A stretch of 8,184 nt of DNA. Source: DASYRX01 sp035253645 (lineage in GTDB: Bacteria; Gemmatimonadota; Gemmatimonadetes; Gemmatimonadales; Gemmatimonadaceae). Shown here one piece after another: positions 1 to 6,264 of the stretch; positions within the stretch are counted from its first letter, which is position 1, and every line of letters starts with the position of its first letter. The translations under genes were made by a program, and so were the position numbers. The DNA is taken from NCBI GenBank assembly GCA_035253645.1, contig DATFBW010000088.1:1-8184 (forward strand), in the 5' to 3' direction. A model generated the notes under the pieces. The model made no database searches, was not told where the DNA came from, and was given only the letters and a program-made list of their open reading frames with translations.

Positions 1-693
1 ATCGCCTTGCGCGACATCATCGGCGATCAGGTGGGACTCAAAGCGACGCTGGACAATGACGCCAACTGCGCCACGTTAGGCGAATGGTGGTTAGGCGCCG
101 CCCGAGGCGGCCGCAACGTCATCGGCATGACGATCGGCACGGGCATCGGCGGCGGCGTGATCATCGAGGGCAAGTTGTATCACGGCTCGTCCGACATCGC
201 CGGTGAGATCGGCCATATGACGATCGATTCCACGGGCCGTTGGTGCAAATGCGGCAACTACGGCTGCCTCGAACAATACGCGTCGGGCACCGCCATCGCG
301 CGCCGGGCCCGCGAAGCGTTGACGGCAGACAGCGATTCGCTGATGCACCGCATGGTGGACGGCGATCTCGACCGCCTAACGGCGGCGCTCGTGTACGAGG
401 CGTCCAAGAACGGTGACATGCTCGCGCTCGAGGTCGTGCACGACACCGCGCGATTCCTCGGCGCCGGCGTTGCGAGCATGGTCAACATCTTCAACCCCGA
501 CATCGTGGTCATCGCGGGGGGCGTTACTCAAGCAGGGGATGCGCTGTTCGAACCGCTCGAGCGCGAAGTGCGGCGGCGCGCTTTCAAGGCGGCCGTGGAT
601 GCGGTGCGTATCGTCCCCGGCGCTCTGCCAGGCACCGCGGGCATTGTCGGCGCGGTGGCCACCTTCAAACAGCAGGCGTTAGGCGCAGTGTGA
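1..693 (+). CDS. ROK-family sugar kinase (glucokinase-like), 5' end outside window
   Basis: This is the C-terminal 230 residues of a ROK-family kinase, probably an ATP-dependent glucokinase acting in the cytoplasm. The frame is open from base 1, so the N-terminal phosphate-binding region (family motif DxGGT) and roughly the first 90-100 residues lie upstream. Counting from base 1, visible family marks are NDAN at residues 19-22, whose Asp is the expected catalytic base, a glycine-rich GTGIGGG (46-52), EIGH (69-72), and the ROK zinc motif CxCGxxGCxE (82-91). The His of EIGH and the three Cys are the usual zinc ligands. The stop codon overlaps the GTG start of the next kinase by 4 bp, which suggests one operon. 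All three TTA codons and the single CTA codon in this gene fall inside copies of the GTTAGGC motif. Sugar specificity is inferred; another hexose or N-acyl-hexosamine kinase is possible. Confidence 0.93.
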   Translation: MALRDIIGDQVGLKATLDNDANCATLGEWWLGAARGGRNVIGMTIGTGIGGGVIIEGKLYHGSSDIAGEIGHMTIDSTGRWCKCGNYGCLEQYASGTAIARRAREALTADSDSLMHRMVDGDLDRLTAALVYEASKNGDMLALEVVHDTARFLGAGVASMVNIFNPDIVVIAGGVTQAGDALFEPLEREVRRRAFKAAVDAVRIVPGALPGTAGIVGAVATFKQQALGAV

Positions 694-1679
694 CGCGTGC
701 GGTGCGCCGAGTTGGAGTGCTCGGCAGTTTCGTGTGGGATCGTATCTATGGGCGTGACCTGCGGTCGGAACCCGTCGAAGAATGGGGCGGGATCACGTAC
801 GCACTCGGCGGAATGGACGCCGCGCTGTGCACACCATGGCAGATTGTACCTATCATCAAGGTTGGTAAGGACTTAGAGCATCGCGCCAGGGAGTTTCTCG
901 GGACGTTGCGGCATGTGGCCGCGGGAGCCTATCCGATCGCGGTGGATCAGCCGAATAATCGGGTGACCCTGCGCTACACCGAGGCGGAGCGCCGGAGCGA
1001 GGTGCTGTCCGGCGGTGTGCCTCCCTGGACGTGGTTAGGCTTGCGGCCCCTGCTGGACGATCTGGACGCGTTGTACATCAACCTCATCAGTGGCTTCGAG
1101 CTGGATCTGCTGACAGCCCAACTCGTTAGGCAACATTTCCACGGGCCTATCTTTTGTGACCTGCATTCCCTTTTGCTCGCCGTTCAGCCGGACGGCTTGC
1201 GGACTCCGCGACCCCTGCCTAACGCTGCCGAGTGGATGCGGTGTTTCGATTTCGTGCAGGTCAATGAAGCGGAGATGGCGCTCATGGCATCCGACTCGAT
1301 GGCGCTCGCGGCCATTGCAATGAACGCAGGTGTGCAATCTCTAATCGTGACGCTCGGCTCGCGTGGCGCTGTTTACTTTGCAGCCGCAAATTTCGAGACG
1401 TTGCATGATGCGCATTCCGCGCGCACACGGCAGCGCGTCGATAGCGCACTCGGCACGGTGCGCACGGCGTTGCTACCTGCAGCTGCCACCGATGTCAAGG
1501 AGGGTGATCCAACAGGATGCGGCGATGTTTTTGGCGCGACGTATTTCTCGCGACTGTTGTGTGGCGATAAGTTTGCTGACGCTTTACAATTGGCGCTGCG
1601 CGCGGCCGCAAGAAATTTCGCGCACCGTGGCGCGACACATCTCGCTTTCCATCTTCGCGGAGAACTTGGTCCGTCGTGA
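690..1679 (+). CDS. PfkB-family carbohydrate kinase
   Basis: This 329-residue protein is a member of the PfkB/ribokinase family, cytoplasmic enzymes that transfer phosphate from ATP to sugars or nucleosides. The N-terminus opens with a beta-strand (VGVLGSFVWD). It is followed by a glycine-rich segment near residues 33-41 (GGITYALGG) in the place of the family's substrate-side GG motif. VNEAE lies at 191-195. The C-terminal signature DPTGCGD at 273-279 forms the anion hole, and D279 is the expected catalytic base. The Cys in GCGD replaces the usual Ala and is a tolerated variant. GTG is taken as the start because it overlaps the upstream TGA (GTGA), and translation runs directly into the conserved first strand. 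The gene ends in another GTGA overlap with the ATPase gene. The substrate is unknown; ribokinase, fructokinase and nucleoside kinase are all possible. Confidence 0.88.
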   Translation: MTRAVRRVGVLGSFVWDRIYGRDLRSEPVEEWGGITYALGGMDAALCTPWQIVPIIKVGKDLEHRAREFLGTLRHVAAGAYPIAVDQPNNRVTLRYTEAERRSEVLSGGVPPWTWLGLRPLLDDLDALYINLISGFELDLLTAQLVRQHFHGPIFCDLHSLLLAVQPDGLRTPRPLPNAAEWMRCFDFVQVNEAEMALMASDSMALAAIAMNAGVQSLIVTLGSRGAVYFAAANFETLHDAHSARTRQRVDSALGTVRTALLPAAATDVKEGDPTGCGDVFGATYFSRLLCGDKFADALQLALRAAARNFAHRGATHLAFHLRGELGPS

Positions 1680-2578
1680 GCACGGTAATCACCGTACCGC
1701 CTTCTCTCGACGACAACACATTCGAGCAAGTCCTCGAGCAGTACTCGCATGTGGTGGATCATGAGAAACTGTTGATCGATGCACGTCACACACGGTGGGC
1801 TTCACCATACGGACTTACAGCATTGCTCGCGCTCGGCGCATCGCGCGCAGAAGCACCCGCAGGCTTTGCAGGGCCAGAAGCCGATGAAACTTCGAGTTAT
1901 TGGCAACGCGCAGGCTTCTATCGCTTCGCCGAGGAGCTGTTCGAGCTACACGGATCCACACCACGCGCGCGACAAAGCGCGAGCGATTCCAACGTTCTTC
2001 TCGAGATCACGCCTGTTGAAAAAAGCGATGACGTGCACGCGGTCGTCGAGCGCATACAGGCCAAATCGCAGAGCATCCTCGTTCACGAGCTCAACCTGGA
2101 TCCTCAGGCGACCATGCGTTTCGCGATGACACTCAGCGAAGTGTGCCAGAACATCGTGGAACACGCAGACGCGCGCGGTTGGGTCGCGGTGCAAACGTAT
2201 CGCTGGCGTCAGCGCCTGCTTGGCCGGCGTGTCGTCGTGATCGCGGTGTGTGATGCAGGGATTGGATTTCGCAAATCATTGGAAACCGCGCAGGGCCGCA
2301 AACTCAACGATCGTTGGGATGATGCCATGGCTCTCGAAGACGCGGTGATCCGCGGCGTCAGCCGTTTCCGCGATCCCGGGCGCGGTCAGGGACTCGCCGG
2401 CGTTCGCAGGTACGTAGGCAAATGGGATGGCAAGCTCTCGGTCCGCAGTGGCAGCGCACGAATTGCCATCGTGCCGAGCTGGGACGATGACGTCCCGCTC
2501 ACGGAGAACTTGCCGCATTTCCCGGGTGCCCAAGTGCAAATAACAATTCCGGAGCGCGCGGAGGGAGGGGCCCGATGA
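1676..2578 (+). CDS. STAS-like domain fused to GHKL ATPase (anti-sigma-kinase-like)
   Basis: This 300-residue protein has two parts. Residues about 1-100 look like a STAS-type fold (LLIDARHTRWASPYGL at 32-47). The position equivalent to the phosphorylated Ser of SpoIIAA-type proteins appears to be Tyr45, so this half is probably not phosphorylatable. Residues about 110-295 are a GHKL ATPase with an N-box (LSEVCQNIVEH, E155 and N159), a G1 box (CDAGIG, D193) and a G2 box (GRGQGL, 235-240). There is no His-phosphoacceptor or sensor domain, which fits an anti-sigma-factor-type serine kinase better than a two-component kinase. GTG overlaps the upstream stop (GTGA), with a weak GGAG at 1659-1662. 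The downstream STAS gene overlaps by ATGA, and the pair probably interacts. No copy of the CGTTAGGC octamer occurs in this gene. The signalling role is inferred from family. Confidence 0.75.
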   Translation: MSTVITVPPSLDDNTFEQVLEQYSHVVDHEKLLIDARHTRWASPYGLTALLALGASRAEAPAGFAGPEADETSSYWQRAGFYRFAEELFELHGSTPRARQSASDSNVLLEITPVEKSDDVHAVVERIQAKSQSILVHELNLDPQATMRFAMTLSEVCQNIVEHADARGWVAVQTYRWRQRLLGRRVVVIAVCDAGIGFRKSLETAQGRKLNDRWDDAMALEDAVIRGVSRFRDPGRGQGLAGVRRYVGKWDGKLSVRSGSARIAIVPSWDDDVPLTENLPHFPGAQVQITIPERAEGGAR

Positions 2579-3123
2579 TTCAACACATGGATGTCGGCGC
2601 CGTCGTTTTGCGCAATCTCTGCGGGCTGTATTCCAACCTTGTGACGCGGCCGACGGGGCAAGCCGTGCGTCACGCCATCGAGGCGCGACTCGCAGACCGC
2701 GCCGCACCCAGCCTAACGATTATCGACTTTTCCGAAGTTGGCTTGCTCGACTTTTCCTGCGCGGATGAGGTGGTCGGCAAGCTGCTCTTGCAGCATGGCG
2801 ACGAAGGTTCCGAGTCGTATTTCCTCGTGCGCGGCGCCGACGACCACCATCTCGAGGCGATCGAACAGGTGCTGGAGCGCTATGGTTTGGCGCTCGTCGT
2901 GATGGAGTCCAGCGGGGCTGCGCGCATCGTCGGAAAGGTGGACGACGACTCGCGCCGCACGTGGCAAAGCGTGCAGGAGCGTGGTCGCGCCGCTCCGGAC
3001 GAGCTCATCGTCGAGGTCGGGGGACCCCGCGAGCGACTCGTGGCACAACTCGACGACCTTACGGCGCGCCATCTCCTCGTGCGCGCCGATGACGACTACG
3101 TGGCGCTCCATCTATTGATGTAA
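2575..3123 (+). CDS. STAS-like (DUF4325-type) regulatory protein
   Basis: This 182-residue soluble protein is probably the partner of the ATPase encoded just upstream. Residues 46-70 (LTIIDFSEVGLLDFSCADEV within this stretch) fit a STAS-type beta-strand and loop. Ser61 aligns by eye with the phosphorylated Ser of SpoIIAA-type anti-anti-sigma factors, and the following ADE resembles DUF4325 STAS-like proteins. The C-terminal part (about 128-182) is a separate small domain, possibly a winged helix, and I do not recognise it. The ATG overlaps the upstream TGA (ATGA) and is preceded by a strong purine-rich Shine-Dalgarno run at 2561-2570. A second in-frame ATG at residue 5 is less favoured. The gene ends TAATG, coupling it to the next small gene. 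The family assignment is by motif only, and the phosphorylation site is inferred. Confidence 0.65.
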   Translation: MIQHMDVGAVVLRNLCGLYSNLVTRPTGQAVRHAIEARLADRAAPSLTIIDFSEVGLLDFSCADEVVGKLLLQHGDEGSESYFLVRGADDHHLEAIEQVLERYGLALVVMESSGAARIVGKVDDDSRRTWQSVQERGRAAPDELIVEVGGPRERLVAQLDDLTARHLLVRADDDYVALHLLM

Positions 3124-3419
3124 TGCCCTATAACCCGCCGCTTCAGGTGATCCAGTTCATTGGGACGCGGAAGGGAGATCCAGATCGCGGGCCGCAAGTT
3201 CAAATCAATAGATCGGATGCCGCGTTGCGGATGTTGCAGCCCAACGAGCTGGTGTGGGTCCATGGGCCACGCCGAAAGGAAGTGGCCGAACTGATCGTGA
3301 ATGACGACGTTCCGCGCGGCGGGCTCGTGGCACGTGACATCGTGGGTCTCAGCGTGTCCGACGTCGTGCAGCTTGGCAAAGTGGACACCGATCGGCCGCG
3401 GCGGCACGACCTTGCCTAA
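3123..3419 (+). CDS. Small protein of unknown function (98 aa)
   Basis: I do not recognise this 98-residue protein with confidence. It has no signal peptide or membrane segment and is rich in beta-strand-like alternation. The stretch around residues 42-72 (NELVWVHGPRRKEVAELIV followed by DDVPRGG) resembles the small double-psi barrel found in molybdopterin-dinucleotide-binding and aspartate-decarboxylase-like domains. That is only a pattern impression. The start is fixed by a TAATG junction with the STAS gene, with no clear Shine-Dalgarno site, so translation probably depends on coupling. Its own stop codon TAA lies inside a copy of the octamer motif (3414-3421), and only 3 bp separate it from the PLP-enzyme gene. 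Conserved tight packing on both sides supports a real gene. Confidence 0.6.
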   Translation: MPYNPPLQVIQFIGTRKGDPDRGPQVQINRSDAALRMLQPNELVWVHGPRRKEVAELIVNDDVPRGGLVARDIVGLSVSDVVQLGKVDTDRPRRHDLA

Positions 3420-3422
3420 CGA

Positions 3423-4577
3423 ATGAAGCGACAAGCAGGACCCCAGAAGCTGGCCACCCTGGCCGTGCACGGCGGCGCCGAGCCGCCGGTGGTTGGCGCG
3501 CCCGTCGTCCAGCCGCTCGTGCAGACGGTCAATTTCGTGCAGGAATTCGGCACAGAAGAAGGGCTCCGCTACCCGCGATACGGAAACTCGCCTAACGCCG
3601 AAGTCGTGCAGCGGCGCATTGCGCTCCTCGAAGGGGCAGATGCCGGTCTGGTTTTGGCGAGTGGTATGGGCGCCACGGCGTGTGCGCTGCTCGCGCTGCT
3701 GCGTCCCGGCGATCACCTCCTCGCCAGCTCATGGCATTACGGAGGGACGCACCGCCTGCTGAGTCAGGAGTTCGCGATGATGGGGATCGAGGTCACGTTC
3801 GTCGATCCCATGGAATCGCGCGGCTGGCGCAAACGTTTGCGCAAAGGCACGCGCGCCATCTTCGTCGAGACGCCCGCCAACCCCACGTGTCGCGTTCTCG
3901 ACCTCGCTCCGCTCTCGTTCCTAACGAAAGAAGCCGGCCTGGCGCTCGTCGTCGATTCTACTTTTGCGAGCCCTGTCAATCTGCGGCCTCTGGAGCACGG
4001 TGCAGACGTCGTCATCCACTCCGCCACAAAATTCCTGAATGGCCATAACGACGTACTCGGTGGCGTCGTGCTGGGAACCGCGTCGTACATCGATGAAGTG
4101 ACCGAGAAGATGATCGTGTGGGGACAGGCGCCCGATCCGTTCGCATGTTGGTTGCTCGAGCGCGGTGTGAAGACGCTCGACGTTCGCGTCAGGCGCGCGA
4201 ATGAGAATGCGATGAAGGTCGCGACGTGGGCAGCCGAGCGATCCGAGATCACGCGCGTGGTGTACCCCGGCCTCGAGTCGCACCCTGACCACGCCGTGGC
4301 GAAGCGGATGCTCGATGGATACGGCGCGATGCTCGCGATCGAATTGAAAGACGGCGGAAAAGGGGCTGATCGCTTCGTGCGAAAACTGAAGCTCGTTAAG
4401 CACGCACCGAGTCTCGGGGGGGTCGATACCCTCGTCAGCGAGCCGCGTTATACGTCGCACGCGCACCTCAAGGCCTCGGAGCGGGCGGCGATAGGCATCC
4501 CGGACGGCTTCCTGCGCTTTTCGATTGGGGTCGAAGATCCGGCGGACATCATCGCGGATATAGAGCAAGCGCTCTAA
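3423..4577 (+). CDS. Cys/Met-metabolism PLP-dependent enzyme (cystathionine gamma-synthase/lyase family)
   Basis: This 384-residue protein is a full-length member of the trans-sulfuration PLP family, which interconverts homoserine esters, cystathionine, cysteine and methionine in the cytoplasm. Family marks in order are YPRYGNSPN at 50-58 (phosphate-binding Tyr and Arg), SGMGA at 80-84, HYGGTH at 105-110 with the stacking Tyr106, VVDST at 176-180 with Asp178 binding the pyridine nitrogen, and SATKFLNGH at 200-208 with Lys203 as the Schiff-base lysine. The C-terminus has SLGGVDTLVSEP (330-341) and FLRFSIGVED (363-372), where Arg365 should bind the substrate carboxylate. Eye inspection cannot separate cystathionine gamma-synthase, cystathionine beta- or gamma-lyase, methionine gamma-lyase and O-acetylhomoserine sulfhydrylase. 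The ATG is 3 bp after the preceding stop with no evident ribosome site, so it is probably the last gene of the first operon. Confidence 0.93.
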   Translation: MKRQAGPQKLATLAVHGGAEPPVVGAPVVQPLVQTVNFVQEFGTEEGLRYPRYGNSPNAEVVQRRIALLEGADAGLVLASGMGATACALLALLRPGDHLLASSWHYGGTHRLLSQEFAMMGIEVTFVDPMESRGWRKRLRKGTRAIFVETPANPTCRVLDLAPLSFLTKEAGLALVVDSTFASPVNLRPLEHGADVVIHSATKFLNGHNDVLGGVVLGTASYIDEVTEKMIVWGQAPDPFACWLLERGVKTLDVRVRRANENAMKVATWAAERSEITRVVYPGLESHPDHAVAKRMLDGYGAMLAIELKDGGKGADRFVRKLKLVKHAPSLGGVDTLVSEPRYTSHAHLKASERAAIGIPDGFLRFSIGVEDPADIIADIEQAL

Positions 4578-4585
4578 CTGATTTT
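4561..4585 (+). terminator. Possible weak intrinsic terminator overlapping the stop codon
   Basis: A perfect 6-bp stem, TAGAGC and GCTCTA, with a 4-nt loop (4561-4576) overlaps the end of the PLP-enzyme gene and its stop codon. It is followed after five bases by TTTT at 4582-4585. The stem is short, moderately GC-poor, and the T run is brief and displaced, so termination would be partial at best. It is the only terminator-like element seen between the two gene clusters. Confidence 0.3.
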
Positions 4586-4713
4586 AGCTCTGAGCTCTGA
4601 GGCGTTAGCTCTTGGGCGCTTGCCTCTTAGAATCGATTGCGAACCTCGGTCGTCATTATGATGTACCACACCATCACATAGGCTTGTCTAAGAGCTAAGA
4701 GCTAACGACTAAG
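4586..4713. repeat. Degenerate 7-bp repeats forming a nested inverted repeat
   Basis: The spacer between the PLP-enzyme gene and ftsE is built largely of 7-bp words. The left block (4586-4630) reads AGCTCTG, AGCTCTG, AGGCGTT, AGCTCTT and then more divergent units. The right block (4686-4713) reads GTCTAAG, AGCTAAG, AGCTAAC, GACTAAG. The blocks are inverted relative to each other: CGTTAGCTCTT at 4603-4613 is the exact reverse complement of 4697-4707, and CTCTTAGA at 4624-4631 is the exact reverse complement of 4687-4694, nested inside. The core between them (4632-4685) is not repetitive. The arrangement could fold into a long imperfect hairpin, or it could be the remnant of a small non-autonomous element. 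No function is established. Confidence 0.6.
4634..4662 (+). promoter_or_regulatory. Tentative promoter for ftsE
   Basis: The non-repetitive core of the 144-bp spacer is noticeably AT-richer than its surroundings and contains TATGAT at 4657-4662, a 5-of-6 match to a sigma70 -10 box. The nearest -35-like word, TTGCGA at 4637-4642, is only 14 bp away, shorter than the normal 16-18 bp. This is the only plausible promoter location for the division cluster in this window, but the match is weak. Confidence 0.22.
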
Positions 4714-4721
4714 GGCCAGTA

Positions 4722-5417
4722 GTGATTCGCTTTAGCAACGTTTCCAAAGAATATCCCCGCATCGGCTTGGCGTTGAACAACGTCTCGTTCAACATCAACA
4801 AGGGCGAGTTTGTCTTTCTCACTGGTCCGAGCGGCGCCGGGAAGAGCACGATCCTCAAGCTGGTGTATATGGAGGAAACGCCGTCGAAGGGGGAGGTGTG
4901 GGTGAGCGGGACGCGGGCGACGACGGCGAAGCGTAGAGACATTGCGAAACTACGCCGAAAGCTGGGCATCGTTTTTCAAGATTTCGGATTGCTCGAAGAC
5001 CGTACTGCAGAAGAAAACGTGGCCTTTGCGCTCGAGGTCGTCGGCGCGCCGACGTCCGCAATCCGCAGCAAGGTCAGCCGTTCACTTGCGCAGGTCGGCC
5101 TCGCCAGCAAAGCGACGAGTTATCCGAAGGAGTTGAGCGGCGGCGAGCAGCAGCGCGTCGCTGTGGCCCGGGCGATGGTGAACGACCCGTTCGTGTTGAT
5201 TGCTGACGAGCCCACGGGAAACCTCGACGAGCGGGCAACTCGCGGTGTCTACCAGTTGTTGAAAGACATCAATGCGGCCGGCACCGCCGTCGTTATGGCG
5301 ACTCACAACATGGAGCTCGTGCGCTTGGGCGATTACCGCGTGCTCGAGGTAAACAAAGGACAGCTCGTGTTCGACTCGGCTGAAGAGCGGCGCCTCGCTC
5401 TCGAGGATGTCCCATGA
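4722..5417 (+). CDS. ftsE: Cell-division ATP-binding protein FtsE
   Basis: FtsE is the cytoplasmic ATPase of the FtsEX complex, which couples ATP hydrolysis at the divisome to periplasmic peptidoglycan splitting. At 231 residues the protein has normal length for FtsE. All ABC motifs are present: Walker A GPSGAGKST at 35-43, Q-loop Gln86 in VFQDFGLL, signature LSGGEQQ at 138-144, Walker B ending in ADEPTGNLD with Glu163, and H-loop His195 in ATHNM. The FQDFGLL and PTGNLD wording is typical of FtsE and the related LolD/MacB group; the adjoining FtsX decides in favour of FtsE. The start is GTG, six bases after an AAGGG Shine-Dalgarno run (4711-4715) that is itself part of the spacer repeats. The gene overlaps ftsX by 4 bp (ATGA). 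Confidence 0.96.
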   Translation: MIRFSNVSKEYPRIGLALNNVSFNINKGEFVFLTGPSGAGKSTILKLVYMEETPSKGEVWVSGTRATTAKRRDIAKLRRKLGIVFQDFGLLEDRTAEENVAFALEVVGAPTSAIRSKVSRSLAQVGLASKATSYPKELSGGEQQRVAVARAMVNDPFVLIADEPTGNLDERATRGVYQLLKDINAAGTAVVMATHNMELVRLGDYRVLEVNKGQLVFDSAEERRLALEDVP

Positions 5418-6262
5418 AGCTTGCGATGCGCGAGGCAATGATCGGATTCCGTCGAGCGCCGCTCTTGAGCGCGCTCAGTGTAACGACGATCGGCTTTTCT
5501 CTTTTTGCATTCGGTCTTTTCTCGCTCGTCGCGCACAACCTGCGCAACACGCTCAAAGACGTCGAATCCCGCGTAGAGATCCGCGCGTTCATCGCCGAAG
5601 GCAGCGCCGTGGAACCCGTGGCTGATGCGATGGGAGTCGTTGGCGACTACCCCGAAGTGCTTCGCGTCGAATACGTCTCGCCCGAACAGGCACTCGAGCG
5701 CGCGAAGCGCGACCTCGGCGAGTTCCAGGATGTATTCGAGGGGAATTTCCTCCCCGGATCGCTCGACATCCGTTTACGCGAAGGCTATCGCGACCCTGCA
5801 ACCGTTAGGCGCATCGCCGATTCGCTGCGCACCTTGCCGTTCGTCGACGACGTCCGTTACGGCGAGGAGTGGGTAGACAAGCTCTATCGCATCCGCAACA
5901 TCGCCGCGGCATCCGGTGTGGTGCTGGGTCTCGCCTTTGCCGGCGTCGCCGTGATCATCATCGGCGCGACGATCCGCATGGCAGTACTTGCACGGAGCCG
6001 GGAGATATCGATCATGCGGCTGGTGGGCGCCACGGACAGCTTCATTCGCAGACCGTTCCTGATCGAGGGCTTTTTGAAGGGGATACTGGGCGGCGTTCTC
6101 GCCCTGTTGTTTACATGGGTGGCTAGCTCGCTCATCAGCCGGGCCTTCATACAAACCGACTTCTTCCCCGTCTCGCTCGCCGCGTTAGGCGTTCTCGGCG
6201 GCGCGGTGATCGGCGTGCTCGGCAGCGCTCTTTCCGTGGGCCGCCATCTGCGCAGAGTGTAG
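5414..6262 (+). CDS. ftsX: Cell-division membrane protein FtsX
   Basis: FtsX is the inner-membrane subunit of FtsEX and passes the ATPase cycle to periplasmic partners such as EnvC. The 282-residue sequence shows the expected layout. A short cytoplasmic start is followed by membrane segment 1 (about 17-41), a periplasmic domain of some 120 residues (about 42-163), then membrane segments at about 165-193, 220-242 and 252-275. The conserved cytoplasmic loop REISIMRLVGAT at 196-207 and the following IRRPFLIEGF are characteristic of FtsX. The ATG overlaps the ftsE stop as ATGA, and GAGGA at 5403-5407 gives a well-placed ribosome site. Only 2 bp separate it from the EnvC-like gene, so the three genes are almost certainly co-transcribed. 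Two octamer copies (5803 and 6183) lie inside. Confidence 0.95.
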   Translation: MKLAMREAMIGFRRAPLLSALSVTTIGFSLFAFGLFSLVAHNLRNTLKDVESRVEIRAFIAEGSAVEPVADAMGVVGDYPEVLRVEYVSPEQALERAKRDLGEFQDVFEGNFLPGSLDIRLREGYRDPATVRRIADSLRTLPFVDDVRYGEEWVDKLYRIRNIAAASGVVLGLAFAGVAVIIIGATIRMAVLARSREISIMRLVGATDSFIRRPFLIEGFLKGILGGVLALLFTWVASSLISRAFIQTDFFPVSLAALGVLGGAVIGVLGSALSVGRHLRRV

Positions 6263-6264
6263 CG

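Noticed and set aside
3096..3716. 206-codon open frame on the - strand spanning the end of the STAS gene to the PLP-enzyme gene
   Set aside because: It crosses three coupled + strand genes and shows no convincing motif or ribosome site.
3921..4568. 215-codon open frame on the - strand opposite the PLP-enzyme gene
   Set aside because: The sense strand carries a complete, motif-rich PLP enzyme; the antisense product shows no family features.
4586..4713. Repeat blocks considered as a CRISPR array
   Set aside because: Units are 7 bp, contiguous and degenerate, without regular spacers or nearby cas genes.
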